Shown here piece after piece: positions 42,985 through 52,555 of a DNA stretch of 64,000 bases. The position numbers were made by a program, and so were the translations under genes. Source of the stretch: Xanthomarina gelatinilytica (GTDB lineage Bacteria; Bacteroidota; Bacteroidia; Flavobacteriales; Flavobacteriaceae); assembly GCF_000348685.1 (NCBI RefSeq), contig NZ_ANLA01000005.1, positions 1 through 64,000 on the forward strand. The letters are read 5' to 3'. Below the pieces are notes generated by a model. That model saw only the letters and a list, made by a program, of their open reading frames with translations, was not told the DNA's origin and ran no database searches. Numbering within the stretch: position 1 is the stretch's first letter; every line of letters begins with the position of its first letter.

Positions 42985-44769
42985 ATGAATACAGATGTTG
43001 AAAATCTATTTAAAGACAAGGTAATAGGCCATCCAGCCGGACTGTTTGTACTGTTTTTTACCGAAATGTGGGAACGTTTCTCGTTTTATGGGATGCGTAT
43101 ATTATTGGTATTGTTTTTAACAGCTCCAATTTTAAGTGATAATCCAGGATGGGAATGGCCAAGGGAACATGCTTTGGCTTTAATAGGTACTTATGCCTCC
43201 TTACTTTACTTAACCCCAATAATAGGAGGTTGGGTTGCCGATAAAATTACAGGATATCGTGTGGCTGTGGTTATAGGTTGTTTGATCATGACCTTAGGGC
43301 ACGCTTCCATGGCTTTTGAGACCACCACAAGCTTTTACATAGGTTTAGCTTTGTTGGTAGTGGGAACCGGTTTCTTTAAGCCCAATATTACCTCTATTAT
43401 TTCTGAAATGTATAAAGGCAAGGAATCCAAAAAAGATGGTGCTTATACCATTTTCTATATGGGAGTAAATGCAGGTGCTTTTTTTGGAATGATGTTATGT
43501 GGTTATCTGGCTGAAAACTACGGTTGGTCTTGGGGCTTTGGTTTGGCAGGAATCTTCATGTTATTGGGGATGCTTCAGTTTTGGTTGGCTAAAGATTTGT
43601 TTGGAAACGTAGGTGGCAAACCATCCATAAAACATGTGGTTGAAATCCCTCAGAATATCAATGAGGAAGCACCTAAAGAACAAGAAGAGCCAGATGCAGA
43701 TGAAAAGTTGAACCCTTTTACCATGTTCGATAAAATTTTAGTGGTGTTATCTTCCCTTGGAGGTTTGATTTATCTGTTTAACGATCCCTTGGAAAAAATT
43801 GATGGCTCCAGTTTGGTGCCATTTACAGTAGGTAATTTAAGCGGTTCCAATTTTGTGGTGCTTTGTGCCTTGGCATTATTCCTAATCTTGCTTGTAACAA
43901 GAATTGCCAGGTATTTACCAATTGTTAGGGACCGTATTATAGCCGTGTCTATCTTTGGGGTGTTTACTGTATTTTTCTTTGCGTTTTTCGAGCAATCTTT
44001 AGGCTCCATGACGCTTTTTGCCAGAGATTACACAGATAGGACCTTGGTAGGAAGTTCGGCCATGATATTTAAAGTGGTTGATGCTTTGTTGACAACCGTT
44101 CCCTTAATGATCATTACTTGGGTACTTTGGTTGTTGGCCAAAAAAACGTTTTCCAGAATAGGTTTGTCCAATGTCATTTTGGCTTTGGCATTTGCTGGTT
44201 TGTGGTTCTTGGTTATATTTAGGTTGATGGATAAGTTCTCTCAAGAAGGGAACGAGATTGAAGCCACTTGGTTTGGTATTTTAAACTCGTTCTTTATTAT
44301 TACCTTGGCACCATTGTTTTCCCGTTGGTGGGAAAGCAAATACAATCCTAGCGCTGCCATGAAATACGGTTTAGGTTTAATTTTGTTAGGTTTAGGTTTT
44401 GCCATCTTATCATATGGAGCTTCAGAGATACCTTCAGGAGCCAAAACAGCTTCGGTTAGTATCATCTTTTTAATATTGGCTTATTTGTTGCACACCATGG
44501 GCGAGTTATGTATTTCCCCAGTAGGCTTATCATATTTAAGTAAGTTGGTACCTGCCAGAATGATTGGATTTATGTTTGGGGTTTGGTATTTGGCCATTGC
44601 CGTTGGACAAAAAGCAGCGGGTACCATGGGAGGCATGATAGATAAAATTTCAGAACAATATTCCTTAGGGACCTTCTTTTTAATTTTTACCTTAATCCCT
44701 ATAGGTGTTGGAATTATCTCCATTATATTAAACCCGTTATTAAAACGATTGATGCATAACGTACGTTAA
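42985..44769 (+). CDS. Second POT-family peptide transporter
   Basis: 594 aa. Same motifs as its neighbour: TEMWERFSFYGMRILLVLFL, FFKPNITSIISEMYKG and AYTIFYMGVNAGAFFGMMLCG. It differs by an acidic loop (EEAPKEQEEPDADEKLN, about 225-240) and longer inter-helix regions, so it is a diverged paralog rather than a recent copy. Probably different peptide preference. Ends at a strong terminator. Confidence 0.95.
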   Translation: MNTDVENLFKDKVIGHPAGLFVLFFTEMWERFSFYGMRILLVLFLTAPILSDNPGWEWPREHALALIGTYASLLYLTPIIGGWVADKITGYRVAVVIGCLIMTLGHASMAFETTTSFYIGLALLVVGTGFFKPNITSIISEMYKGKESKKDGAYTIFYMGVNAGAFFGMMLCGYLAENYGWSWGFGLAGIFMLLGMLQFWLAKDLFGNVGGKPSIKHVVEIPQNINEEAPKEQEEPDADEKLNPFTMFDKILVVLSSLGGLIYLFNDPLEKIDGSSLVPFTVGNLSGSNFVVLCALALFLILLVTRIARYLPIVRDRIIAVSIFGVFTVFFFAFFEQSLGSMTLFARDYTDRTLVGSSAMIFKVVDALLTTVPLMIITWVLWLLAKKTFSRIGLSNVILALAFAGLWFLVIFRLMDKFSQEGNEIEATWFGILNSFFIITLAPLFSRWWESKYNPSAAMKYGLGLILLGLGFAILSYGASEIPSGAKTASVSIIFLILAYLLHTMGELCISPVGLSYLSKLVPARMIGFMFGVWYLAIAVGQKAAGTMGGMIDKISEQYSLGTFFLIFTLIPIGVGIISIILNPLLKRLMHNVR

Positions 44770-44794
44770 TCGAATAAAGCGTTAAAATTTATAG

Positions 44795-44823
44795 AAAACA
44801 CTCCTGAATTGGAGTGTTTTTTA
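44795..44823 (+). terminator. Terminator of the DPP IV-POT operon
   Basis: AAAACACTCC, loop TGAATT, GGAGTGTTTTTT: compact rho-independent terminator. Confidence 0.88.
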
Positions 44824-44887
44824 TATTTTAGGAACAGTTTTTGAAACCTACAGAACTTATTTACTAAGTTTGAAATTATACATTATT

Positions 44888-45433
44888 ATGAAAAAATTAC
44901 TATCTGTATTTGCCATTTTATTATTTGTTGTTAATATATCTGCTCAAGAAATTAACTGGGTCACTTTAGAAGAAGCTGTAGCGCTACAAAAGAAAAACCC
45001 AAAAAAAATAATGATTGATGCCTATACCAACTGGTGTGGACCATGCAAAATGTTGGATAAAAACACTTTTAAAAACAAAGATGTGGCAGACTACGTAAAC
45101 AAGCATTATTATGCCGTGAAATTTAATGCCGAAGGCAACGAGACCATTAATTTTAAGGGTAACACCTTTACAAATCCGGGTTATAATCCTGCCAATGCCA
45201 ACAGACGTAATTCGCAACACCAATTATCAACCTATTTTAGTGTCAGGTCTTATCCAACCATTTTGTTTTTGGATGAGCAGGCCGAGTTTTTAAGCCCAGT
45301 TATTGGGTATAAAACGCCACAACAGCTGGAACTGTATTTGAAATTGTTTAAAAATGATGCGCATGTAAACATGAAAACACAAGAGGATTTTTCTGCTTAT
45401 TACAGTGCTTTTAAACCAGAATTCTCAAATTAA
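44888..45433 (+). CDS. Secreted thioredoxin-family protein
   Basis: 181 aa from ATG 44888 (MKKLLSVFAILLFVVNISAQ), which gives a proper signal peptide. The active site is WCGPC (Cys50 and Cys53), with DAYTNWCGPCKMLDKNTF in DsbD-gamma/thiol-disulfide style. A periplasmic thiol reductase or isomerase. Its stop codon overlaps the stop of the convergent comEC gene by three bases, so there is no room for a terminator between them. Confidence 0.9.
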   Translation: MKKLLSVFAILLFVVNISAQEINWVTLEEAVALQKKNPKKIMIDAYTNWCGPCKMLDKNTFKNKDVADYVNKHYYAVKFNAEGNETINFKGNTFTNPGYNPANANRRNSQHQLSTYFSVRSYPTILFLDEQAEFLSPVIGYKTPQQLELYLKLFKNDAHVNMKTQEDFSAYYSAFKPEFSN

Positions 45434-47481
45434 TCCCCTTTTAAATTTACTACAAAAGCTCCCTTTTTATATGTATGATGAAAAGGGACTTTTTTGTTTT
45501 TACAGGTCGCTTCCCATCGCATGACATAGGATTTGTAGTTGCTGCCATCTGCAATTATCAGTTTCGGACTCAAACTATCAATAAGCCGAACCAGATTGAT
45601 TTTAGGGGAATCGCGTAGTAAGACGAGTTCTGGTTTAAAGCTGGAAACTTGGTACACACCAAGGCTGTCAATAATTAAAAGGAGCTTGTTGTTTAGTCGG
45701 TAAAGGGGCAGAATGTCCTCTTGCTTGATCTCTGAAATATGATGTTTAGTTGCATAATTTACAAGCATGGTTTCGTTTAACAGTTTTGTGCTATCCAGCG
45801 AATGATGTACTTGCAGGATGCCGTTTTCTTGAAAGCCAAGAATGGAAGATTGGCTTTTATGGAACACCATCCATATGGAATCGGTTTTTGTTTGATATTT
45901 AGTGTACAGGCTTGCAGATTGAAACAATATTATAGCCACCAAAAGCATGCGTAAATTTTTATAGTCTTTATGTTTGTAAACATGGTATATGCTTACAATG
46001 ATGGCGTAACTGGTCAATACTTGAAGCAGGTTGAATGCTATGTCCTTAAACAGGAACGCTTCTTGTTGGGAAATCCATCTAAAAAACTGGTTCATCCATC
46101 CAATTATCTTTCCATAGAACAGAGCCACAAAATTGGGTAATATGTTGCATAAGGCCAGGACAATTACAGCAATGCCATAAGCCAAAATAACCCCTAGAAA
46201 AGGAATGACAATAACGTTTGAGAGAAAAAACAGCCCTGGGATTTGATGAAAATAATATAAACTTATAGGCAAGACACCAAACTGTGCAGCGATGGATACG
46301 ATAAAAGCTTGCCATAACTTATCCACTACCCAATATTTGGGCTGCCAAAAGCTATACAGTAAGGGATAGATGGTTACAATGGCAATCACAGCCAAATAAC
46401 TTAACTGAAACCCTACATCAAACAGTATGTTGGGCTTAAAAAGTAAAATGATAAATGCCGAACAAGCTAAAATATTCAATGTGTTGGTAGGTCTTTTGTA
46501 ATTTAAGGAAATTGCGACCAGGCTAAACATTAGTGCTGCCCTGGTAACAGAGGCAGAAAGACCTGTAATGACTGCAAATCCCCATAGGCATAAGATAATC
46601 AGGATGATTTTATATACGCGTCCATGCTTGAGCAACCCCACTGGCTTGAACAGCATATTTAAAAACAATAAAATGATGCCTACATGTAAACCGGAAACAG
46701 CAAGGATGTGAACGGCTCCAGAGTTTTTGTAGTCTTCGTAGATTTCTTTGGAAATATCATTTCGCTGACCCAATAAAAGGGCGTTGATTATGGCGCGTTC
46801 ATTTGGTTTAAACGGATATTTTTTAAGCTCTTGGTTAATATGTGCCCTTAAGGCATTGGCATAGCCAAACAGTGTGTGCTTTTCCTTGCTTACAATATAT
46901 GTTTCTTGGTAAGTGCCATACATTTGCGAATAGATGTATTTGTTTTCCAAAAACGATTTGTAATTGAATTGCCCCGGATTTATAGGGCTTTTAATGGGAA
47001 GTAAAGATGTTTTTACAAACAGGATATCATCAACTTCAAACGCACTGGACAAGGAGTCTTTTTTCAAATTTAGCAATGCCAATCCGTTAACTGAAATACT
47101 ATCGATTTTTAAGAGTTTCACAACATATCTGTCGTTGTAAGTGTTGGATTTTAAAAGGTTTGAAACTTTAAGCTTTATTAAGGAAGGGGTTTCGTTTAAA
47201 TGGTTACTGTAAGCTGTATAGTGGTTTTTATGAAGTTTCTGGTCGTGTAGCTTTTCAATATTAACACCTAGGGAGACCATGGTTAAAAAGGCTATGGTTC
47301 CAAACCAGATATTTCTGGTGAACAACGGCTTGGAAAGGACATAGGCTATGCTAAGGAATACTATAAGTATGACCGTAATTATTACAGAACCGGTTAAGGA
47401 AATATCTGTAACCTGAGCCAATAGAATTCCTAAAACCAAACAAATGGTTAGCTTAACAATAACAAAGTCAAGTAGTTTCAC
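45430..47481 (-). CDS. comEC: ComEC/Rec2-family DNA-uptake channel protein
   Basis: 683 aa, many membrane segments. N-terminal DUF4131 OB-type domain (about 25-190), then the Competence domain (about 215-500) with the core signature SGAVHILAVSGLHVGIILLF. The C-terminal 140 residues lack the HxHxDH motif of the beta-lactamase-like nuclease domain found in long ComEC proteins, as is common in Bacteroidota. Would move single-stranded DNA across the inner membrane, but competence of this organism cannot be inferred from this gene alone. Confidence 0.9.
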   Translation of the reverse strand: MKLLDFVIVKLTICLVLGILLAQVTDISLTGSVIITVILIVFLSIAYVLSKPLFTRNIWFGTIAFLTMVSLGVNIEKLHDQKLHKNHYTAYSNHLNETPSLIKLKVSNLLKSNTYNDRYVVKLLKIDSISVNGLALLNLKKDSLSSAFEVDDILFVKTSLLPIKSPINPGQFNYKSFLENKYIYSQMYGTYQETYIVSKEKHTLFGYANALRAHINQELKKYPFKPNERAIINALLLGQRNDISKEIYEDYKNSGAVHILAVSGLHVGIILLFLNMLFKPVGLLKHGRVYKIILIILCLWGFAVITGLSASVTRAALMFSLVAISLNYKRPTNTLNILACSAFIILLFKPNILFDVGFQLSYLAVIAIVTIYPLLYSFWQPKYWVVDKLWQAFIVSIAAQFGVLPISLYYFHQIPGLFFLSNVIVIPFLGVILAYGIAVIVLALCNILPNFVALFYGKIIGWMNQFFRWISQQEAFLFKDIAFNLLQVLTSYAIIVSIYHVYKHKDYKNLRMLLVAIILFQSASLYTKYQTKTDSIWMVFHKSQSSILGFQENGILQVHHSLDSTKLLNETMLVNYATKHHISEIKQEDILPLYRLNNKLLLIIDSLGVYQVSSFKPELVLLRDSPKINLVRLIDSLSPKLIIADGSNYKSYVMRWEATCKNKKVPFHHTYKKGAFVVNLKGD

Positions 47482-47502
47482 ATAAGTAAGATACTAAAAA
47501 AC

Positions 47503-48021
47503 TTATAATATTCTACGTGCTTGTACGAAAGCAAAATACCAATATTTTTCAGATAATCTAGAAGTAATCACACCACTGCTTGTGGTGGAATGAATAAATT
47601 CCACATAACCAGACCTGGCTTCGGTAACCAGGCCAACATGGTTGATGTTTCGGCTGTTTTTTTGGGTTGCGAAAAACAGTAAATCGCCTTTTTGAACTTC
47701 TTTGACATCTACCCAGTTTCCGGTAGTTGCCAAAGCTCCAGTGGTTCTGGGCAGCAAGATGTTTTCGCTGTTATAGGCTGTGGTTATCAGGCCAGAACAA
47801 TCCATGCCTTTTTTAGAGGATCCACCATATTTGTAGCGCACTCCATTGTATTTTTCGGCTGTTTTAATAATGTTTTCTATGCTGGCGTTTGAGGCAGGAC
47901 TTGCGTTTTTGGCAACCGCTGTTGTTCTAGTTGTTTTTTTGCTTGAAGCTGCTGTTTTTTTGGACGACTTGCAAGCCGATAAGCTTAATAGAAGACACAA
48001 TAAAAAGACTGTTTTTCGCAT
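47503..48021 (-). CDS. NlpC/P60 (C40) cell-wall hydrolase lipoprotein
   Basis: 172 aa from ATG 48021 (MRKTVFLLCLLLSLSAC), a lipoprotein signal with Cys17. A basic Ser/Thr/Lys spacer precedes the NlpC/P60 domain with catalytic Cys in YGGSSKKGMDCSGLITTAY, His in NHVGLV and the third polar residue in the FIHSTTS region. Cuts peptidoglycan stem peptides at the envelope. One base separates it from the lpxB stop, so they are co-transcribed. Confidence 0.93.
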   Translation of the reverse strand: MRKTVFLLCLLLSLSACKSSKKTAASSKKTTRTTAVAKNASPASNASIENIIKTAEKYNGVRYKYGGSSKKGMDCSGLITTAYNSENILLPRTTGALATTGNWVDVKEVQKGDLLFFATQKNSRNINHVGLVTEARSGYVEFIHSTTSSGVITSRLSEKYWYFAFVQARRIL

Positions 48022-48022
48022 G

Positions 48023-49138
48023 TTAATTTTTAATGGCATTGTAAATTAGTTTCGCTGTTTTTTGGCTAGCTCCCTTTCCTCCAAGTTTCTTCTCAAGTTC
48101 GTAATAATCAATAAAAAACTTTGTACGCTCGTAAGGGTCTAGAATGAGGTCCAGTTCCCTTTTTAAGGATTTGGTGTTAAAGTTGTCCTGGATCAATTCC
48201 GTAACCACTTTTTTATCCATGATTAAATTCACCAAAGAAATATACTCAAGATTGATTACGCGTTTCCCAATTTGATAGGATATCCAATTGCCTTTATAAC
48301 ACACAACTTGAGGCACTTTAAATAAAGCTGTCTCTAGAGTGGCAGTTCCAGAAGTAACCAAAGCAGCTGTAGAGACAGAGAGTAAATCGTAGGTCTTGTT
48401 GGAAATAAAACCCACGTTGGCATTTTTAATAAAAGGCTGGTAAAAACTGTAATCCTGACTTGGAGCGCCAGCAATAACAAATTGGTAATTGGGGTATTGG
48501 TTTACCAAAGAAACCATCACCGATAGCATTTTTTTAATTTCCTGTTTTCTGCTTCCAGGTAAAACGGCAATGATGGGTTTTTCGTTTAACTCGTAGTCAG
48601 CCCGAAAGGTATACTCGTCCACTTGATGCCTGTTTGCTATGGCGTCTATGGTTGGGTGTCCCACAAAATGAACTGGGTAGTTATGTTTTTTTTCGTAAAA
48701 ATCTTTTTCAAAAGGAAGTATCACATACATTTCATCCACATCTCTTTTTATGGCTTTGATTCGGTTTTCTTTCCAGGCCCAAATTTGAGGGGAGATATAG
48801 TAATGTGTTTTAAAGCCTTTTTGTTTTGCCCATTTGGCTATTCTTAAGTTAAACCCTGGGTAGTCAATAAAAACAATTACATCTGGGTTAAAAGCTTCAA
48901 TATCTTTTTTGCAAAAAGACAGGTTTTTAAATATGGTTCTCAGGTTCATGAGCACTTCGGCAAAGCCCATAAAAGCCAAATCCCTATAATGTTTTACTAA
49001 GGTATCGCTAGTGGCTTCCATTAAGTCGCCTCCCCAAAACCTAAACTGGGCATTGACATCTTCTTTAAGCAATGCTTTCATTAGGTTTGAGCCATGTAGG
49101 TCTCCAGAAGCTTCTCCAGCAATAATATAGTATTTCAT
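48023..49138 (-). CDS. lpxB: Lipid-A-disaccharide synthase
   Basis: 371 aa, GT19 family. Joins UDP-diacylglucosamine and lipid X in lipid A synthesis. Seen: MKYYIIAGEASGDLHGSNLM, FRFWGGDLMEA, PDVIVFIDYPGFNLRIAKWAK, HYYISPQIWAWKENRIK, FVGHPTIDAI, IAVLPGSRKQEIKKM and VTSGTATLETAL. All family motifs intact. Second or third gene of the surE operon on the minus strand. Confidence 0.97.
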   Translation of the reverse strand: MKYYIIAGEASGDLHGSNLMKALLKEDVNAQFRFWGGDLMEATSDTLVKHYRDLAFMGFAEVLMNLRTIFKNLSFCKKDIEAFNPDVIVFIDYPGFNLRIAKWAKQKGFKTHYYISPQIWAWKENRIKAIKRDVDEMYVILPFEKDFYEKKHNYPVHFVGHPTIDAIANRHQVDEYTFRADYELNEKPIIAVLPGSRKQEIKKMLSVMVSLVNQYPNYQFVIAGAPSQDYSFYQPFIKNANVGFISNKTYDLLSVSTAALVTSGTATLETALFKVPQVVCYKGNWISYQIGKRVINLEYISLVNLIMDKKVVTELIQDNFNTKSLKRELDLILDPYERTKFFIDYYELEKKLGGKGASQKTAKLIYNAIKN

Positions 49139-49420
49139 CTAGATAAATTTAAAGACAAACGTTGAAACAGCAATAATAATTGTAATTAAAAGTACGCCTC
49201 TTGCTCTATAATCCTGTCTTTTTTTAATAAACACAAAAAACGCCAGAAGGTTTAATATGGCTCCCAAACTGATGAGTTTGCCCAAAAAGCCTTCAAAAGA
49301 AGCCGCTTTTAGGACCGAAACAACATCTTCGCCATTCCCAAAGAAACTAGTGGCAAAATAAAGTCCTATCACATTGGCAATAAGCCCAACGACAACACCA
49401 ATAAGCAATTCCTTTTTCAT
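49139..49420 (-). CDS. Small membrane protein between surE and lpxB
   Basis: 93 aa, three hydrophobic segments (LLIGVVVGLIANVIGLYFA, LISLGAILNLLAFFVFI, GVLLITIIIAVSTFVF). It abuts lpxB with no gap and follows surE by 11 bp. A conserved position next to these genes is typical in Flavobacteriaceae. Function unknown. Confidence 0.8.
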   Translation of the reverse strand: MKKELLIGVVVGLIANVIGLYFATSFFGNGEDVVSVLKAASFEGFLGKLISLGAILNLLAFFVFIKKRQDYRARGVLLITIIIAVSTFVFKFI

Positions 49421-49431
49421 ACAAGCAAGTG

Positions 49432-50211
49432 TTAAGTTTTATTAAAATCCCAAGTGTTTAAAGTTGTAATGGCATGATGTGCCGTTAAATCAAATTGTAC
49501 AGGAACTACAGAAATATAGCCGTTTTCCAAGGCCCATTCATCTGTATCGTCACCATGGTCTAAATTTACAAATTTTCCAGTTAGCCAATAATAATCTTTG
49601 CCTTGTGGCGACTGTCTCTTATCGAATTCCTCTTCCCAATTGGCTCTGGCTTGTCTGCAAACCTTGATGCCTTTCATATCTTTTTCAGGTAAATTGGGAA
49701 CATTGACATTTAAAACCACCTGTTCTGGAATGCCGTTTTCCAAAGCATTTTTGGCTATGGTTTTTGCGTATTTTTTGGCAACTTCAAAATTGGCATTGTA
49801 GTTATAATCCAAAAGCGAAAACCCAATGGCAGGAATGCCTTCAATTCCGGCTTCCAAGGCTGCGCTCATGGTGCCTGAATAGATTACGTTTATAGACGAA
49901 TTGGAGCCATGGTTTATGCCAGAAACGCATAAATCGGGTTTTCTTTTTAGTATTTCCCTTACAGCCAGTTTCACACAATCGGCTGGTGTGCCGGAACAAC
50001 TGTATTCTTCCTGGTTTCCTTCATCTATGTAAACACGTTCCAAGTGCAACATGGAATTAATGGTAATGGCATGTCCCATACCACTTTGTGGGCTGTCTGG
50101 AGCTACCACTACCACATCTCCAAGTTCTTTCATGACTTCTATAAGAGCTCGAATTCCTGGAGCTGTTATTCCGTCATCATTGGTCACTAAAATTAGAGGT
50201 TTTTCTGTCAT
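49432..50211 (-). CDS. surE: 5'-nucleotidase SurE
   Basis: 259 aa. Nucleotide monophosphatase needed in stationary phase. Metal-site motifs: ILVTNDDGITAPGI (adjacent Asp pair), VVVAPDSPQSGMGHAIT, CSGTPADCVKLAV and VSGINHGSNSSINVIYSGT. First gene of the minus-strand set surE, small membrane gene, lpxB, NlpC/P60, comEC. Divergent from the Prc protease gene. Confidence 0.96.
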   Translation of the reverse strand: MTEKPLILVTNDDGITAPGIRALIEVMKELGDVVVVAPDSPQSGMGHAITINSMLHLERVYIDEGNQEEYSCSGTPADCVKLAVREILKRKPDLCVSGINHGSNSSINVIYSGTMSAALEAGIEGIPAIGFSLLDYNYNANFEVAKKYAKTIAKNALENGIPEQVVLNVNVPNLPEKDMKGIKVCRQARANWEEEFDKRQSPQGKDYYWLTGKFVNLDHGDDTDEWALENGYISVVPVQFDLTAHHAITTLNTWDFNKT

Positions 50212-50422
50212 TCCAACTATAAATTAACAGTGCTAAAATACATAATTTCCTACGGAAGACATGAATTTTTCTGGTTTAACAAAAAATTAGTACCAATTGT
50301 CTTTATTGGCATAGTTTTTTCTTTAAATTAGTAAAATAAAAAGACACTTTTGGGAAAATTTAATCGATTAGGTTTTAAATTGCCCACAAATTTCAATCCT
50401 AAAAAGTGATTATTAAATTAAT

Positions 50423-52549
50423 ATGATAAGATTTATGAAAAGGAATTATAAGATTTTGGTGTTAGTGCTTTTATTGGCATTTGCTTCTTGTAGTTTTACT
50501 ACAAAAACGTTTGAAGATCCAGATAAAGATAAATTACTGATACAGGTCATTACTTATGTCTTACAACGAGGACACTTTGATCCAAAAGAGATAAACGATG
50601 ATTTTTCTGCAGAGGTATTTGCAGATTATTTGGACCAACTGGATCCTTTAAAAAGGTATTTCTATAAATCGGATATTGAAGAATTTGAAGCCTTTAAATT
50701 CCAATTGGACGATCAGTTAAAAGAATACGACATTTCGTTTTTCAATTTAACCCACGACCGTTTGGTGCAACGTATCGAGGAGTCTAAAGCCATTTACAAG
50801 GAAGTTTTGGACACGCCATTTGATTATTCTATAGACGAAGAATTTAATTCCGATTACGAAAATATTGGTTATGTAAAGAACAAAAAGCAAATGAAAGAGC
50901 GTTGGAGACAACAGCTTAAATTTTCTAATCTGGTAAATTACGACGATTTAATGTCTGCACAAGAAACCAGCGAAGAAAAGAAAACACTTACAGAAATTGA
51001 AGCTGAAGCTCGGGCAGAAACCCTAAAATCCATCGATTTATATTATAACGATTATATAGACGACCTGGACAGACAGGACTGGTTTTCTATGTATATCAAT
51101 GCCATTGTAGAGGAATTTGATCCTCATACAAACTATTTTGCCCCCGAAGATAAGGAGAATTTCAATCAGCAAATGTCCGGAAAACTGGAAGGGATTGGAG
51201 CGCGATTGTCCAAGCGTATGGATAACACCAAAATTGTTGAGCTTATTTCCGGAGGTCCAGCATGGCGAGGGAACGAGCTGGAGGTAGGCGATATTATCAT
51301 GAAGGTGCGTCAAGAAGATGAAGAAGAACCGGTAAATATTGTGGGTATGCGTCTAGACGATGCCATTAAACTTATAAAAGGGCCTAAAGGCACCACTGTT
51401 ATCCTAACCGTAAAAAAGGTTGATGGTACCATTGAAGAAATCAGTATCACCAGAGATGTGGTTGAAATTGAGGAAACCTATGCCAAGTCTTCCATAGTAG
51501 AAAAAAACAACAGACGTTTTGGGGTTATCAATCTCCCAAAATTTTATGTGGATTTTGAAGATTACAAAAGCAGAAATGCTGCTTCAGATATTAAACAGGA
51601 AATAGAGCGCTTAAAAGCTGAAGGCATGGAAGGTCTTGTTTTGGATTTAAGAAATAATGGAGGAGGGTCGCTTCCTGTGGTAGTGGATATAGCAGGTATG
51701 TTTATTAAAGAAGGCCCCATAGTACAAGTTAGGGCAACTGGAGAGCCAAAAGAAGTGTTAAAAGACAAGGATAAATCCATTGTTTGGGATGGCCCTTTGG
51801 TAATTATGGTGAATGAGTTGTCTGCTTCAGCATCTGAGATTTTAGCAGCAGCCATGCAGGATTACAAACGTGCCATTGTGATAGGTAGCAAGCAAACCTA
51901 TGGTAAAGGAACCGTTCAAAACTTTTTGGATTTAAACAACATGGTTAGAAATAATAAAAATGGCGATTTAGGTGCTTTAAAATTAACCACCCAAAAATTC
52001 TACAGAATCAATGGAGGTTCAACCCAACTTGAAGGGGTTAAAAGTGATGTGGTTGTTTTAGATAGATATAGTTTTATAGATGTAGGTGAAAAAGACCAAA
52101 AAAACCCATTACCTTGGGATAAAATCGATTCTGTGGATTATACCTTTTGGGATGGATATTTTGACTACAATGAAACCATAGAGAACAGTACCCAGCGTAT
52201 GAATGCGAATGAGCAACTAAAGCTAATAGGTGAAAATGCCAAGTGGATCAAAACCAGAATGGACGAAAACATTCATTCCTTAAACTATAAAAAATATAAG
52301 GCACAATTAGAGTTAAATGAAGAAGAAGCCAAGCGTTTTGATAAAATTTCCGAATATCAAAGTAATCTAACCTTTGAATCCCTGCCTTATGAAAAAGAAC
52401 TGTTTAAAACCGATACCATCCTTAAAGAAAAAAGAGACCGTTGGCATAAAAGTTTAAGTCAGGATGTGTATGTGGAAGAAGCTATTAACGTATTGGAAGA
52501 CTTAAAAATGTCTTATGCCATCAAAAAGGTAGCCAATGTTAAAGATTAA
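50423..52549 (+). CDS. Carboxy-terminal processing protease Prc/Tsp (S41)
   Basis: 708-aa periplasmic tail-specific protease, lipoprotein-like start (LVLVLLLAFASC, Cys23). N-terminal helical region about 30-235, PDZ domain about 250-345 (GKLEGIGARLSKR ... GGPAWRGNELEVGDIIMKV), S41 protease about 350-560 with the serine motif NELSASASEILAAAMQDY (464-481) and Lys495 in QTYGKGTVQ, then a C-terminal DUF3340-like domain. Both catalytic motifs are intact. A possible promoter (TTTG at 50349 and TAGGTTTT at 50369) has a slightly short spacer. The permease gene follows after 6 bp. Confidence 0.95.
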   Translation: MIRFMKRNYKILVLVLLLAFASCSFTTKTFEDPDKDKLLIQVITYVLQRGHFDPKEINDDFSAEVFADYLDQLDPLKRYFYKSDIEEFEAFKFQLDDQLKEYDISFFNLTHDRLVQRIEESKAIYKEVLDTPFDYSIDEEFNSDYENIGYVKNKKQMKERWRQQLKFSNLVNYDDLMSAQETSEEKKTLTEIEAEARAETLKSIDLYYNDYIDDLDRQDWFSMYINAIVEEFDPHTNYFAPEDKENFNQQMSGKLEGIGARLSKRMDNTKIVELISGGPAWRGNELEVGDIIMKVRQEDEEEPVNIVGMRLDDAIKLIKGPKGTTVILTVKKVDGTIEEISITRDVVEIEETYAKSSIVEKNNRRFGVINLPKFYVDFEDYKSRNAASDIKQEIERLKAEGMEGLVLDLRNNGGGSLPVVVDIAGMFIKEGPIVQVRATGEPKEVLKDKDKSIVWDGPLVIMVNELSASASEILAAAMQDYKRAIVIGSKQTYGKGTVQNFLDLNNMVRNNKNGDLGALKLTTQKFYRINGGSTQLEGVKSDVVVLDRYSFIDVGEKDQKNPLPWDKIDSVDYTFWDGYFDYNETIENSTQRMNANEQLKLIGENAKWIKTRMDENIHSLNYKKYKAQLELNEEEAKRFDKISEYQSNLTFESLPYEKELFKTDTILKEKRDRWHKSLSQDVYVEEAINVLEDLKMSYAIKKVANVKD

Positions 52550-52555
52550 TAATCA

